From: Herbaspirillum hiltneri N3
GTDB lineage: Bacteria > Pseudomonadota > Gammaproteobacteria > Burkholderiales > Burkholderiaceae_D
Direction: 5' to 3'
Assembly: GCF_001267925.1 (NCBI RefSeq)
Contig: NZ_CP011409.1
Coordinates: forward strand, 4,712,001-4,776,000
DNA: 64,000 nucleotides
Position numbers and translations under genes: made by a program. Below the pieces are notes generated by a model, which saw nothing but the letters and a program-made list of their open reading frames with translations, was not told the DNA's origin and ran no database searches. Position 1 is the first letter of the stretch; every line of letters starts with the position of its first letter. This document shows, piece by piece, positions 24,435 through 32,400 of this stretch.

Positions 24435-24468
24435 CAGGGAACAATCACAAGGCTGCGATTGTTCCCTG
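24435..24468. terminator. Hairpin after the Liv-type binding-protein gene
   Basis: Perfect 12-bp stem CAGGGAACAATC / GATTGTTCCCTG with a 10-base loop, 27 bases beyond the stop codon of the binding-protein gene on the minus strand. No T-run, so it could act as a stabilising 3' end that leaves partial read-through to lhpH. Confidence 0.55.
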
Positions 24469-24495
24469 GCAGAAATGAAACGCGGGAATGGACGA

Positions 24496-25623
24496 TCAGT
24501 AGCTGGTCAGAGCAACCGGCACGCCGTCCTTGAAGCGGAAGATCGTCACTGGCGATTGCTTCAGGTCATGCTTGTCGTCGAACTCGTACTGGCCTGCCAC
24601 GCCTTTGTATTTGATTTTAGCCAGCGCAGGGCCATAGACCTTTGGTTCGACGGAGTTGGCTGCCTTCATTGCCTGGGCGATGACCATCATGCCGTCATAG
24701 AACGAGACTGCATAGACTTCCGCAGGACGACCGAACTTCTTTTGATAGTCGTCGGCGAACGCCTTGCCTTCCTTTGCCTTCTCGAGGATCGTGCCGCCTT
24801 GGGTACAGTAGACGCTTTCACCGATGGCGTCGCCACCCAGACGGCCCATCTCAGGCGAGCAGATGCCGTCGCCGCCCATCAACAGCGCGTCGATGCCCAG
24901 TTGCTTCATCTGGCGCTTGATCGGACCGCCTTGTGGCGCGTAACCACCGATGAATACGGCTTGCGGCTTCTTGCCCTTGATCGAGGTCAGGATGGCGGTG
25001 AAGTCGGTCGCCTTGTCGTTGGTGAAGTCCTTGCTGACGATTTTGATGCCGTTGGCTTGAGCGATCTTGATGAACTCTTCCGCCAGGCCTTGGCCATAAG
25101 CGGTGCGGTCATCGATCACGGACACGGTCTTGATCTTCAGTTCCTTGGCTGCGTACAGCGCCATCTTGCCGCCCAGCTGGCTGTCGCTTGCCGCCACGCG
25201 GTACAGCGTGGCAAAACCTTGCTGGGTGATCTTCGGATTGGAAGCCACGGTTGCAGTCACGATGCCAGCGTCGTTGTAGACGCGCGAAGCAGGAATGGTC
25301 ACGCCCGAGTTGTACGGACCGACGATGGCCTTGACGCCCTGGTCAACCAGCTTCTGGGCCACACCCACGCCCGATTTCGGATCGGCCTGGTCGTCTTCCG
25401 CCACGATTTCGAATTTGATCTTTTTGCCGCCGATGACGAGACCTTGCGTATTCAGACGCTCGACCGCCATTTGCAAACCGCCTTGGTTATCCTTGCCGGC
25501 CGAAGCTTGTGGCCCGGTCAGCGGACTGCTGAAACCGATCTTCACTGTTTGCACTTCCTGAGCAGATGCGAATGCCGGGATGATGGCAAGTGAAGCGGCG
25601 ATGATATGCATGCGGTTATACAT
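24496..25623 (-). CDS. Periplasmic amino-acid-binding protein (LivK family)
   Basis: A 375-residue HAAT-family binding protein with a signal peptide (about 1-21, ending FASAQ). The type I periplasmic-binding fold is seen in KIGFSSPLTGPQASAGKD near the start, AIVGPYNSGVT near residue 100 and GGYAPQGGPI in the second lobe. GAGG precedes the ATG. It lies directly upstream of the lhpHI-livHMGF operon on the same strand and probably delivers the imported amino or imino acid to LivHM. A close paralog lies at 26375-27499 beyond the Lrp gene. Confidence 0.9.
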   Translation of the reverse strand: MYNRMHIIAASLAIIPAFASAQEVQTVKIGFSSPLTGPQASAGKDNQGGLQMAVERLNTQGLVIGGKKIKFEIVAEDDQADPKSGVGVAQKLVDQGVKAIVGPYNSGVTIPASRVYNDAGIVTATVASNPKITQQGFATLYRVAASDSQLGGKMALYAAKELKIKTVSVIDDRTAYGQGLAEEFIKIAQANGIKIVSKDFTNDKATDFTAILTSIKGKKPQAVFIGGYAPQGGPIKRQMKQLGIDALLMGGDGICSPEMGRLGGDAIGESVYCTQGGTILEKAKEGKAFADDYQKKFGRPAEVYAVSFYDGMMVIAQAMKAANSVEPKVYGPALAKIKYKGVAGQYEFDDKHDLKQSPVTIFRFKDGVPVALTSY

Positions 25624-25906
25624 GTTGTTTCCTCTCTTGGTTGAAGGTCAGGCTTGCGTTAAAACACTGAATTCAAGCCGCGGCGGCAAAAAGGCAAGAC
25701 GGTCGCAAGCGCAACTGCAGATAGGCATGGCGGGTGGGTCTCTCTTCTGTGCTTTGGTCGGCCTGTTGCGTCCGGTGGTCCGGCGCAACTACTTTTTATG
25801 GTGCTCGATTCTATTTACTCTTTGATGATATTAGTCCCGATAATTGCCCTTATAATCAGAATTTAATTCAGCATTACTAAATTAGACAGAAGAAAATTCA
25901 GATTCC
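25624..25906. promoter_or_regulatory. Divergent promoter region of the binding-protein and Lrp genes
   Basis: 283 bases without a gene. The right half is AT-rich (about 25795-25905), unlike its surroundings and as expected for Lrp-type binding. A plus-strand TATAAT at 25851-25856 could be the -10 element of the Lrp gene; no good -35 partner was seen. The left half must carry the promoter for the leftward binding protein. Confidence 0.5.
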
Positions 25907-26371
25907 ATGGCTACGCTTGATAAAATCAGCAAAAAAATTCTGTCCGAACTGCAAAACGATGGCCGCATCAGCAATGTCGATCTGGCCGCGCGCGTGAACC
26001 TGTCGCCGGCGGCCTGCCTTGAGCGGGTGCGCAAGCTGCAGGACGCCGGCTACATCCTCGGCTACGCGGCTCAGCTCAATCCCGAATTGCTGGACGTATC
26101 GCTGCTGGTGTTCATCGAGGTAGTGCTGGACCGCACCACGGCCGACGTCTTCGAAGCCTTCAAGAAAAGCGTGCAGAGCATCCCTGAAATCATGGAATGC
26201 CACATGGTTGCGGGCGGCTTCGATTACCTGGTCAAGTCGCGCGTGAAGGACATGAACGCCTACCGTGAATTCCTCGGCAAGTCGCTGCTGCAGCTCAAGG
26301 GCGTACGCGAAACGCATACTTATGCGGTGATGGAAGAGGTCAAGAATACGATCCGGCTGCCGATCAAGTAG
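25907..26371 (+). CDS. Lrp/AsnC-family transcriptional regulator
   Basis: 154 residues: an N-terminal helix-turn-helix (about 5-55, DKISKKILSELQNDGRISNVDLA ... SPAACLERVRKL) and a C-terminal RAM ligand-binding domain (about 65-145, with ECHMVAGGFDYLVKSRVKDM). Lrp-type proteins respond to amino acids. It sits between two Liv-type binding-protein genes and divergent from the hydroxyproline operon, so control of uptake and breakdown of that substrate is the natural guess. Start ATG has only a weak purine-rich site. Confidence 0.92.
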   Translation: MATLDKISKKILSELQNDGRISNVDLAARVNLSPAACLERVRKLQDAGYILGYAAQLNPELLDVSLLVFIEVVLDRTTADVFEAFKKSVQSIPEIMECHMVAGGFDYLVKSRVKDMNAYREFLGKSLLQLKGVRETHTYAVMEEVKNTIRLPIK

Positions 26372-26374
26372 CTC

Positions 26375-27499
26375 TCAAAAGCTGGACAATGGCGTCAGCT
26401 TGCCATCCTTGAAACGCAGGATGGTCACGGTCGATTCGGTCATGTCGTGGCGCGGATTGAACTCGTAGGTCGCGGTCACGCCCTTGTAGCGCATGCGCGC
26501 CAGCACCGGCGCAAAGACGCGCGGGTCGGGCGAATTGGCGGATTTCATCGCTTGCCACAACAGCAGCACGCCGTCGTAGAAGGTCGGCGCATAGACATCC
26601 GGCGCGCTGCCGTATTTGCCTTGATAGGCGGAGGCGAAGACGGCGCCGTCGGAGACCCTGGTCAGCCATACGCCTCCTTGCACGCAATAAGTACGATTGC
26701 CCAACGCGCTGCCGGCTTGCGCCAGCATGGCCGACGAACACAAGGCGTCGCCGCCGAGCAAGGCGATCGGCATGCCGTGCTGCTGCATCTGCCGCAACAG
26801 CGCGCTGCCCTGCGGTGCATAGCCGCCGAAGAAGATGGCGTCGGCTTTGGCGGCAACGACGGCGCCCAGCGCGGCGCCGAATTCTTCCAGCTTGTCGCCG
26901 ACCGCTTCCTTGTACACCAGCTGGACGCCGTTCATTTTGGCGACCCGCTCGAACTCGTCTGTCAGTCCGCGCGCGTAGGGCGAGCCATCCTCGATAATCG
27001 CCACTCTTTTGAGTTTGAGATGGCGTGCGGCATAGAAGGCCATCTTGCCACCCATGTCGGTGTCGCTGGCGGCAATACGGAACACCTGCGGTAGCGAAGT
27101 TTGAGTGACCTTCGGGTTGGAAGCCACCGTCAGCGCCACCACGCCCGCATCGTTGTAAATCTTCGCGGCGCTCAGCGCCACCCCGGAATTGAACGGTCCC
27201 AGCACCGCTCTGACTCCCGCCGCTACCAGTTCACGCGCGACCGCTGCGCCCTCTTGCGCGCTCGCCTTGTCGTCCCGCACCAGCAGCTCGAAACGAATCG
27301 CCTTGCCGTCCAATTGCAGGTTTTGCTGGTTGAGGCGTTCGATGCCCATCTGCACGCCGTTCAGCGCATCCTTGCCGGCAGCGGCCTGCGGCCCCGACAA
27401 CGGGCTGCTGAACCCGAGTTTGACCACCTGCCGCTCTTGCGCAAAAGCGCAGGCGGACAGCAGGGACAGGGCTGTTGCAATGATGCGGACGAGTGACAT
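26375..27499 (-). CDS. Second LivK-family amino-acid-binding protein
   Basis: 374 residues, a paralog of 24496-25623: signal peptide (about 1-20, ending CAFAQ), KLGFSSPLSGPQAAAGKD at the start of the mature protein, AVLGPFNSGVA, GGYAPQG and the same C-terminal ending pattern (TVTILRFKDGK). GAGGAGCGC precedes the ATG. It is convergent with the Lrp gene, whose stop codon is 3 bases away. No permease lies beside it, so it probably shares LivHMGF with different substrate preference. Confidence 0.9.
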   Translation of the reverse strand: MSLVRIIATALSLLSACAFAQERQVVKLGFSSPLSGPQAAAGKDALNGVQMGIERLNQQNLQLDGKAIRFELLVRDDKASAQEGAAVARELVAAGVRAVLGPFNSGVALSAAKIYNDAGVVALTVASNPKVTQTSLPQVFRIAASDTDMGGKMAFYAARHLKLKRVAIIEDGSPYARGLTDEFERVAKMNGVQLVYKEAVGDKLEEFGAALGAVVAAKADAIFFGGYAPQGSALLRQMQQHGMPIALLGGDALCSSAMLAQAGSALGNRTYCVQGGVWLTRVSDGAVFASAYQGKYGSAPDVYAPTFYDGVLLLWQAMKSANSPDPRVFAPVLARMRYKGVTATYEFNPRHDMTESTVTILRFKDGKLTPLSSF

Positions 27500-27590
27500 G
27501 CGCTCCTCGGTGCCGGGACAGGCTGCGCCGGCGGCATTGCCGGCGAGTCTTTCCAGAATAGCCCAATATGCCGCCGTTCATTGGTGGAAC

Positions 27591-27619
27591 ACCGGCAAAA
27601 GGCATGCTCTTTTGCCGGT
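27591..27619. terminator. Terminator-like hairpin after the TonB receptor gene
   Basis: Perfect 11-bp stem ACCGGCAAAAG / CTTTTGCCGGT around a 7-base loop, in the gap between the receptor stop and the start of the binding-protein gene. On the minus strand it would end the receptor transcript; the T-run is short. Confidence 0.65.
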
Positions 27620-27656
27620 TTTGGCTGGCTCAGACGACCAGCGTCGCGAGAACCCG

Positions 27657-29681
27657 TCAAAACTGCGTGCGCACCCCGACGATCAGGTTGCGGCCGGCCT
27701 GCGGCACGGTGTCCTTGAGCACGGCGGTGGAATAGCGGATGTCCTGGTTGAGCAAGTTCTTTACCAGCGCAAACCAGGTCACGCGCATCGTCTGCAGCTT
27801 CTGCGTGTACGACAGGTTGGCGTCGAGCTGGGTGTAAGACGGCGTCTGGCTGGATTCGAAGGACGCCAGGCGATCCTGTTTGAGCGCGCGCAGCACGCGT
27901 ACGCCGCTGGCCCACGGCCCTTGGCGCCAGCCGAGGTCGACGCCGTAGCGGGTGGCCGGCTGCAACGGCAGGTTGCCCTGGTTGTCCAGCTTCCCGCGCG
28001 AGGTGTCGGCAAAGCCGCGCACCGAGAAGCCCTCGTTGTTCAGGTTGTAGCTGACTTCGACTTCAGCGCCATGGATGGTGGCGTCGCCCTGCGACCAGAA
28101 GCGCTGCAGGAATTCGCCGGCCGGATCGGCATTGCCGGCGTCGTCGACCTGGCCGTTGGTGCGGCCGTAGACGTAGTTCTTCACCTTGTTCTGGAACAGA
28201 TTGCCCTTCCAGCGCACCAGGCCTTCGGTCTTTTGCAGGCTCAGTTCGATATTGTGCGAGGTTTCCTTTTGCAAGCTGCTGTTGCCGATATCGAAGGTCG
28301 ACGTCGATTCATGCGGACCGTTGGAGTACAGCTCCTCGACGGTCGGCGCGCGCTGCGCCACCGAATAGGTCGCGCCCAGGCCGTAGCCGGGAACGAAGCT
28401 CCAAAGCGCGCCGGTGGACCAGGAGAACAGGTTGAAGTCGCGGTCCTGCAGACCTTCCGGACGGCGCTTGACCGACTCCAGGCGCAAGCCGGCGCTGGCC
28501 AGCACCGAACCGAACTTGCGCTCCTCGACGAGGAAGCCGGCGAAGGTGCTCGACTTGGTCCTGGGCGTCAGTTGCGGCGAACCGTCGACTGCCGACAAGG
28601 CCGAGTAATTATTTTGATCGGTCTGGATGCCGAAGTTGCCGCGCCAGCCGGCCAGCGGTTTGTGCGCCAGCTCCCAGCGCGTCTGCAGCGAGCGGTTGGA
28701 AAAAACCGTGTCGGCGGTGCCGTCCTTCTTCTTTTCGGTGTGAGTGTAGTCGGTGTAACCGAGCTTGAACTTGAAGGACTCGATGCCGGCAAACGGCTCC
28801 TTGACCAGGCTGTCGATGTCGTAACGGGTCTGGTGCAGGTCGATGAAGGATTTTTCCGCGGTCGGGATGCCGTAGTGATCGTCCAGCGACGACACCGACG
28901 CGCCGATGTGGCCCCAGTCCGCGATGTAGGAGCCGCCGACGCCGACGCTGCTTTCGTGCGTGAAGGAATTCGGCAGGCGGCCGGAAGCGCTGGTGGCGTC
29001 GCCTTGCCGGGCGTTGCCGGGGATTTTGTAGTTATCGGTGTCGCGGTAGTTGCCGTCGACATGCAGGCCGATCTGGCCGGCTGAACCGTCGACCGAGAAC
29101 GAGGTGTTTTTCTGGCCGTCGGCGGTGCCGTAGCGCGCCTCGACCTGGCCGGTCGGCTTGCCCACCAGTTCGGTCGGGATACGGTCATTGACCACGTTGA
29201 CCAGGCCGCCGATGGCGCCCGAGCCGTACAGCAGCGCCGCCGGACCGCGCAGGATTTCGATCTGGCGTGCGGTGGCGGCTTCGGTGGCGACGGCGTGGTC
29301 GTTGGAGACGGTCGACACGTCGGCTGTCGGCATGCCGTTTTGCAGCATCAGGACGCGCGGACCTTCCATGCCGCGGATGATGGGACGCGAGGCGCCGGCG
29401 CCGAAGGCGGACGCCGACACGCCGAGTTCCTGCGACAAGGTGTCGCCGAGCGAATTGCCGAGCTTGTTACGCAGCTCGTCGCCGGCCAGCACTTTGGCGG
29501 GGGTGAGGATCTGGGCGTTTTCTTCGTTGGCGAAGGGGCTGGCGGTGACGACGACTTCCTGCAACTGCTGTGATTGTTGCGGCGGCGCGGTTTGCACCGT
29601 GGTCTGTGCGGAGGCGGCGGTGGACATGACGGCAAGCGCGGACAGGACGGCGCTGGCCAGCAGATTGGGCTGGGCTTGCAT
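27657..29681 (-). CDS. TonB-dependent outer-membrane receptor (ZnuD-like)
   Basis: 674 residues: signal peptide (about 1-25, ending ASAQ), a TonB box region near QLQEVVVTAS (about 41-50), a plug domain (about 60-175, with SRPIIRGMEGPRVLMLQNG and QIEILRGPAALLYGSGAIGGLVNVV) and a 22-strand barrel ending VGVRTQF. The plug blocks and size fit the zinc receptor ZnuD better than siderophore receptors. The ATG at 29681 follows AAGGA. The small histidine-containing gene upstream and a Fur-type palindrome ahead of both support metal-starvation control. Substrate not proven. Confidence 0.82.
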   Translation of the reverse strand: MQAQPNLLASAVLSALAVMSTAASAQTTVQTAPPQQSQQLQEVVVTASPFANEENAQILTPAKVLAGDELRNKLGNSLGDTLSQELGVSASAFGAGASRPIIRGMEGPRVLMLQNGMPTADVSTVSNDHAVATEAATARQIEILRGPAALLYGSGAIGGLVNVVNDRIPTELVGKPTGQVEARYGTADGQKNTSFSVDGSAGQIGLHVDGNYRDTDNYKIPGNARQGDATSASGRLPNSFTHESSVGVGGSYIADWGHIGASVSSLDDHYGIPTAEKSFIDLHQTRYDIDSLVKEPFAGIESFKFKLGYTDYTHTEKKKDGTADTVFSNRSLQTRWELAHKPLAGWRGNFGIQTDQNNYSALSAVDGSPQLTPRTKSSTFAGFLVEERKFGSVLASAGLRLESVKRRPEGLQDRDFNLFSWSTGALWSFVPGYGLGATYSVAQRAPTVEELYSNGPHESTSTFDIGNSSLQKETSHNIELSLQKTEGLVRWKGNLFQNKVKNYVYGRTNGQVDDAGNADPAGEFLQRFWSQGDATIHGAEVEVSYNLNNEGFSVRGFADTSRGKLDNQGNLPLQPATRYGVDLGWRQGPWASGVRVLRALKQDRLASFESSQTPSYTQLDANLSYTQKLQTMRVTWFALVKNLLNQDIRYSTAVLKDTVPQAGRNLIVGVRTQF

Positions 29682-29773
29682 GGTGTTCCTTGACTGACAA
29701 ATGAAAGGATGGCGTGCGTGCGGACGCGGATCCGCGCGAGGCGGTCCGGCCGGAAAATCGTTGCGTTCAGATG

Positions 29774-30226
29774 TCAGCGCGGCGGTGCGCGCGAGGAAAA
29801 ATGGCAGACGGCCGGCGCATCCCAGGAAGCGAAGGCCTGCCACAGCGCCAGCACTTGCGTACCGGGAATCAGCGGAGGGGAAAAGAAGCGGGCGTGAATA
29901 CCGGCCGCCCCGGCGGCGGCGTCATATTCGGCGCAGGAATGATGCGGCTTTCCATGTGCGGCGGGGAGCTTGCCGTCGTCAGCATTAACGTCAGCATCAT
30001 CGTCGACATAATTGAACAGCGCGGCATTGAAGGAAGCAACCGGGGAGGCAGACGCCTGCTCCGGCCAGCCGGCGTGAGCGATACCGTGCAGCAAGCCGAG
30101 CCACTGCGAAAACAGCAGCATCACCGCCAATGCCAACGCCAAACCCATGTGGCCGCTGCGCCTGCGCCGGGCAAGGATGCCGGCAGGACGGACGATACGC
30201 AGCAATGTGGCGGTGGCAACGGCCAT
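29774..30226 (-). CDS. DUF2946-like small membrane/exported protein
   Basis: 150 residues: a basic N-terminus, one membrane or signal segment (about 27-50, MGLALALAVMLLFSQWLGLLHGIAHA) and a tail with HGKPHHSCAEYDAAA. The single helix, conserved HxxxH-like segment and small size recall DUF2946 proteins found beside metal-related TonB receptors. It lies 92 bases upstream of the receptor gene on the same strand. The start is uncertain: no clear ribosome site at 30226, and a later ATG (codon 27) is possible. Confidence 0.6.
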   Translation of the reverse strand: MAVATATLLRIVRPAGILARRRRSGHMGLALALAVMLLFSQWLGLLHGIAHAGWPEQASASPVASFNAALFNYVDDDADVNADDGKLPAAHGKPHHSCAEYDAAAGAAGIHARFFSPPLIPGTQVLALWQAFASWDAPAVCHFSSRAPPR

Positions 30227-30289
30227 GGTGTCAGGTGGATTCAGCGGTGGTTCGGCATGAGCCGGAGAGCGCGAATTATAGCACCTAAT

Positions 30290-30304
30290 TGCAACACTGT
30301 TGCA
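30290..30304. promoter_or_regulatory. 7-1-7 palindrome, candidate Zur/Fur-family operator
   Basis: TGCAACACTGTTGCA is a perfect inverted repeat around one central base and extends to 21 bp with one mismatch. It lies 64 bases upstream of the DUF2946-like gene that precedes the ZnuD-like receptor. The 7-1-7 layout is typical of Fur-family repressors, and zinc context makes Zur the first candidate. Confidence 0.6.
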
Positions 30305-30370
30305 TTTACAAGCTCATCATCATCCGCGTGGCGGAAGCATGAAAAATGAAAGACCTGGAGAACAAAAGCG

Positions 30371-30395
30371 AATGGCGCCGACTCGCGGCGCCATT
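30371..30395. terminator. Terminator of the DksA-family gene
   Basis: 10-bp stem AATGGCGCCG / CGGCGCCATT with a 5-base loop, 22 bases past the stop codon on the minus strand. A short T-run follows after three bases. Confidence 0.7.
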
Positions 30396-30416
30396 GCTTG
30401 TAATCACGGAAGAAAC

Positions 30417-31382
30417 TCAGTCGCCGTACAGCTTTTGCTTGAGTTCGCGGCGTTGTTGCGCTTCCAGCGACAGCGTCGCGGTAGGACGCGCCAACAGGCG
30501 CGGGATGCCGATCGGTTCTCCGGTTTCTTCGCACCAGCCGTATTCGCCGCTATCGATGGAGACGATGGATTGCTGCACCTTCTTGAGCAGCTTGCGTTCG
30601 CGGTCGCGGGTACGCAATTCCAGCGCGTGTTCTTCTTCGATCGTGGCGCGATCGGCAGGATCAGGCACCAGCACGGTTTCGCGCAGATGCTCGGTGGTCT
30701 CGCCGGCGTTCTTGAGCAGATCTCGTTCCAGCTGTTGCAAACGGGCCTTGAAGAAAGCAAGTTGCGCTTCGTTCATGTAGTCCTTCTCGCCCATCTTGAG
30801 GATTTGTTCCTCGGTGAGCAAGGTTTGCGTATCAGGGGTAGTTTTGGGAGTTTTAGTTGCCACTTCGCTTACTTTCAATACTACGGGTTTTTCAATTTTA
30901 TCCTTTAATCCGGTGCTTGCATCCTGCTTTTCTGCCTTGCTGCTGCCGGCTTTGCCGCCGCCAGCCTGACCGGATTTGGTCGCTTTTGAATCCACTTCCC
31001 TTGCTGCCGGTGTTACCGCTGTTTTGGGCGCTTTTTGAGACGCCGCTCCGGCTGTCTTGCCGGTGCCCTTCCCTGTACCGGACCCGGCGGTCGCTGATGC
31101 CGTTTTTTTAACGGTCAGGGATTTTACTACAACAACATTGGCTGCCGATGAAGTTGTTGCCTTCTTCGGCGCCGCCGCGCCGGCCTTGGGCTGCGCGGCC
31201 GGTGCAGTTTTCACTGCAGCGGTTTTGCGAGCCGGCGCCGCCGCCCGGCTGGCCGGTTTCGGCTTCAGCTTTTCGGCCGCCGCCTTTGGCGTTTTGACCG
31301 CTGCGGCAGTGGCGCCAGCCTTCTTGGCTGCACTTTTGGCCGCGGTGGCTTTGGAACTGTCCTTCTTTGCGGTGACGCCCAT
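30417..31382 (-). CDS. dksA: DksA-family RNA polymerase-binding protein with long Lys/Ala/Pro extension
   Basis: 321 residues, about twice the 150 of typical DksA. Residues 1 to about 195 are low-complexity and rich in Lys, Ala, Pro and Thr, like histone-H1-type tails. Residues about 195-321 are the DksA domain: coiled coil EAQLAFFKARLQQLERDLLKNA with the tip region PADRATIEEEHALELR, then the globular end GIPRLLARPTATLSLEAQQRRE. The zinc-finger region keeps only one cysteine (C284 in GWCEETG); the other three zinc positions are T, S and A-type residues. Expected to act in the RNA polymerase secondary channel with ppGpp. GGAAGGA precedes the ATG. Confidence 0.88.
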   Translation of the reverse strand: MGVTAKKDSSKATAAKSAAKKAGATAAAVKTPKAAAEKLKPKPASRAAAPARKTAAVKTAPAAQPKAGAAAPKKATTSSAANVVVVKSLTVKKTASATAGSGTGKGTGKTAGAASQKAPKTAVTPAAREVDSKATKSGQAGGGKAGSSKAEKQDASTGLKDKIEKPVVLKVSEVATKTPKTTPDTQTLLTEEQILKMGEKDYMNEAQLAFFKARLQQLERDLLKNAGETTEHLRETVLVPDPADRATIEEEHALELRTRDRERKLLKKVQQSIVSIDSGEYGWCEETGEPIGIPRLLARPTATLSLEAQQRRELKQKLYGD

Positions 31383-31576
31383 GAGTCCTTCCCCCGAAAC
31401 TTCCGGTTATCTGGTCAATCGACGATCGTGCCTGGCTCACGCCATGACACGCAGATGGGAAGCGTGTCATCCGGCACGCAAATCCAATACAGTGTATACC
31501 AGAACTTGGCGCATAAATAGCACTTCACACACTGCGCCGTACCCGCCGGTGCCCGCCTGGGGCCTGCCCGACGCGG

Positions 31577-32335
31577 TCAGGCCGGATGTGCAGCGCCGCA
31601 CACCGGGCAAGCCGGGTTGCGCGCCAGCCGAATGGTGGTCCATTCCATGTTGCGGGCGTCGAGGATCTGCAGCCGTCCGGCCAGCGATTCGCCGATCCCG
31701 GCCGTCAGCTTGAGCGCTTCGGCCGCCTGCATGGTGCCGATGATGCCCACCAGCGGCGAAAATACGCCCATGGTCGAGCATTGCACCTCATCGAACTTCT
31801 GATCAGGTGGAAACAGGCAGGCGTAGCACGGCGCCGCTCCCGAACGCGGATCGAACACGCTGATCTGGCCGTCGAAGCGGATCGCCGCGCCCGATACCAG
31901 CGGCACCTTGTGGGCGACGCAGGCGCGGTTGACGGCGTGGCGGGTGTCGAAATTATCGCTGCAGTCGAGCACCACGGTGGCGCTGCGCACCAGCTCGCCG
32001 AGACGGGCGTCGCTGACGCGCTCGGCAATGGCGACGATGTCGATCTCGGGATTGATTTCTTGGAGCGCCTGTTGTCCCGACCGCACCTTGAGCTGACCGA
32101 CGCGACCGGTGGTGTGCATGATCTGCCGCTGCAGATTGGTCAGGTCGACGGTATCGTCATCCACCAGCGTGATCCTGCCCATGCCGGCCGATGCCAGATA
32201 CATCGCCGCCGGCGACCCCAGACCGCCGGCGCCGATGACGAGCGCATGGCCGGCCAGCAGTTTTTCCTGTCCGGCAATGTCGATCTCGTCGAGGAGAATG
32301 TGGCGCGAGTAGCGCAGCAGCTGCTGGTCGTTCAT
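31577..32335 (-). CDS. ThiF/MoeB/HesA-family adenylyltransferase
   Basis: A 252-residue E1-like enzyme that adenylates the C-terminal glycine of a ubiquitin-like sulfur carrier (MoaD or ThiS). The nucleotide loop GAGGLGS is at residues 35-41, catalytic C186 lies in EVQCSTMG, and the structural zinc is held by C170/C173 (CYAC) and C243/C246 (CPVC). No rhodanese domain follows, as in MoeB and ThiF. Which carrier it serves cannot be told here because no moa or thi genes are adjacent. The start ATG has no obvious ribosome site. Confidence 0.9.
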   Translation of the reverse strand: MNDQQLLRYSRHILLDEIDIAGQEKLLAGHALVIGAGGLGSPAAMYLASAGMGRITLVDDDTVDLTNLQRQIMHTTGRVGQLKVRSGQQALQEINPEIDIVAIAERVSDARLGELVRSATVVLDCSDNFDTRHAVNRACVAHKVPLVSGAAIRFDGQISVFDPRSGAAPCYACLFPPDQKFDEVQCSTMGVFSPLVGIIGTMQAAEALKLTAGIGESLAGRLQILDARNMEWTTIRLARNPACPVCGAAHPA

Positions 32336-32351
32336 GGTGGCGATGAAATGA

Positions 32352-32379
32352 AAGAGGGCTGCATGTTTGCAGCCCTCTT
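32352..32379. terminator. Hairpin between ctpA and the ThiF/MoeB gene
   Basis: Perfect 11-bp stem AAGAGGGCTGC / GCAGCCCTCTT around the loop ATGTTT, 21 bases past the ctpA stop on the minus strand. A T-rich stretch follows, so it most likely ends the gpmA-envC-ctpA transcript. Confidence 0.78.
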
Positions 32380-32400
32380 AATGTAACGCAATTTACGATC

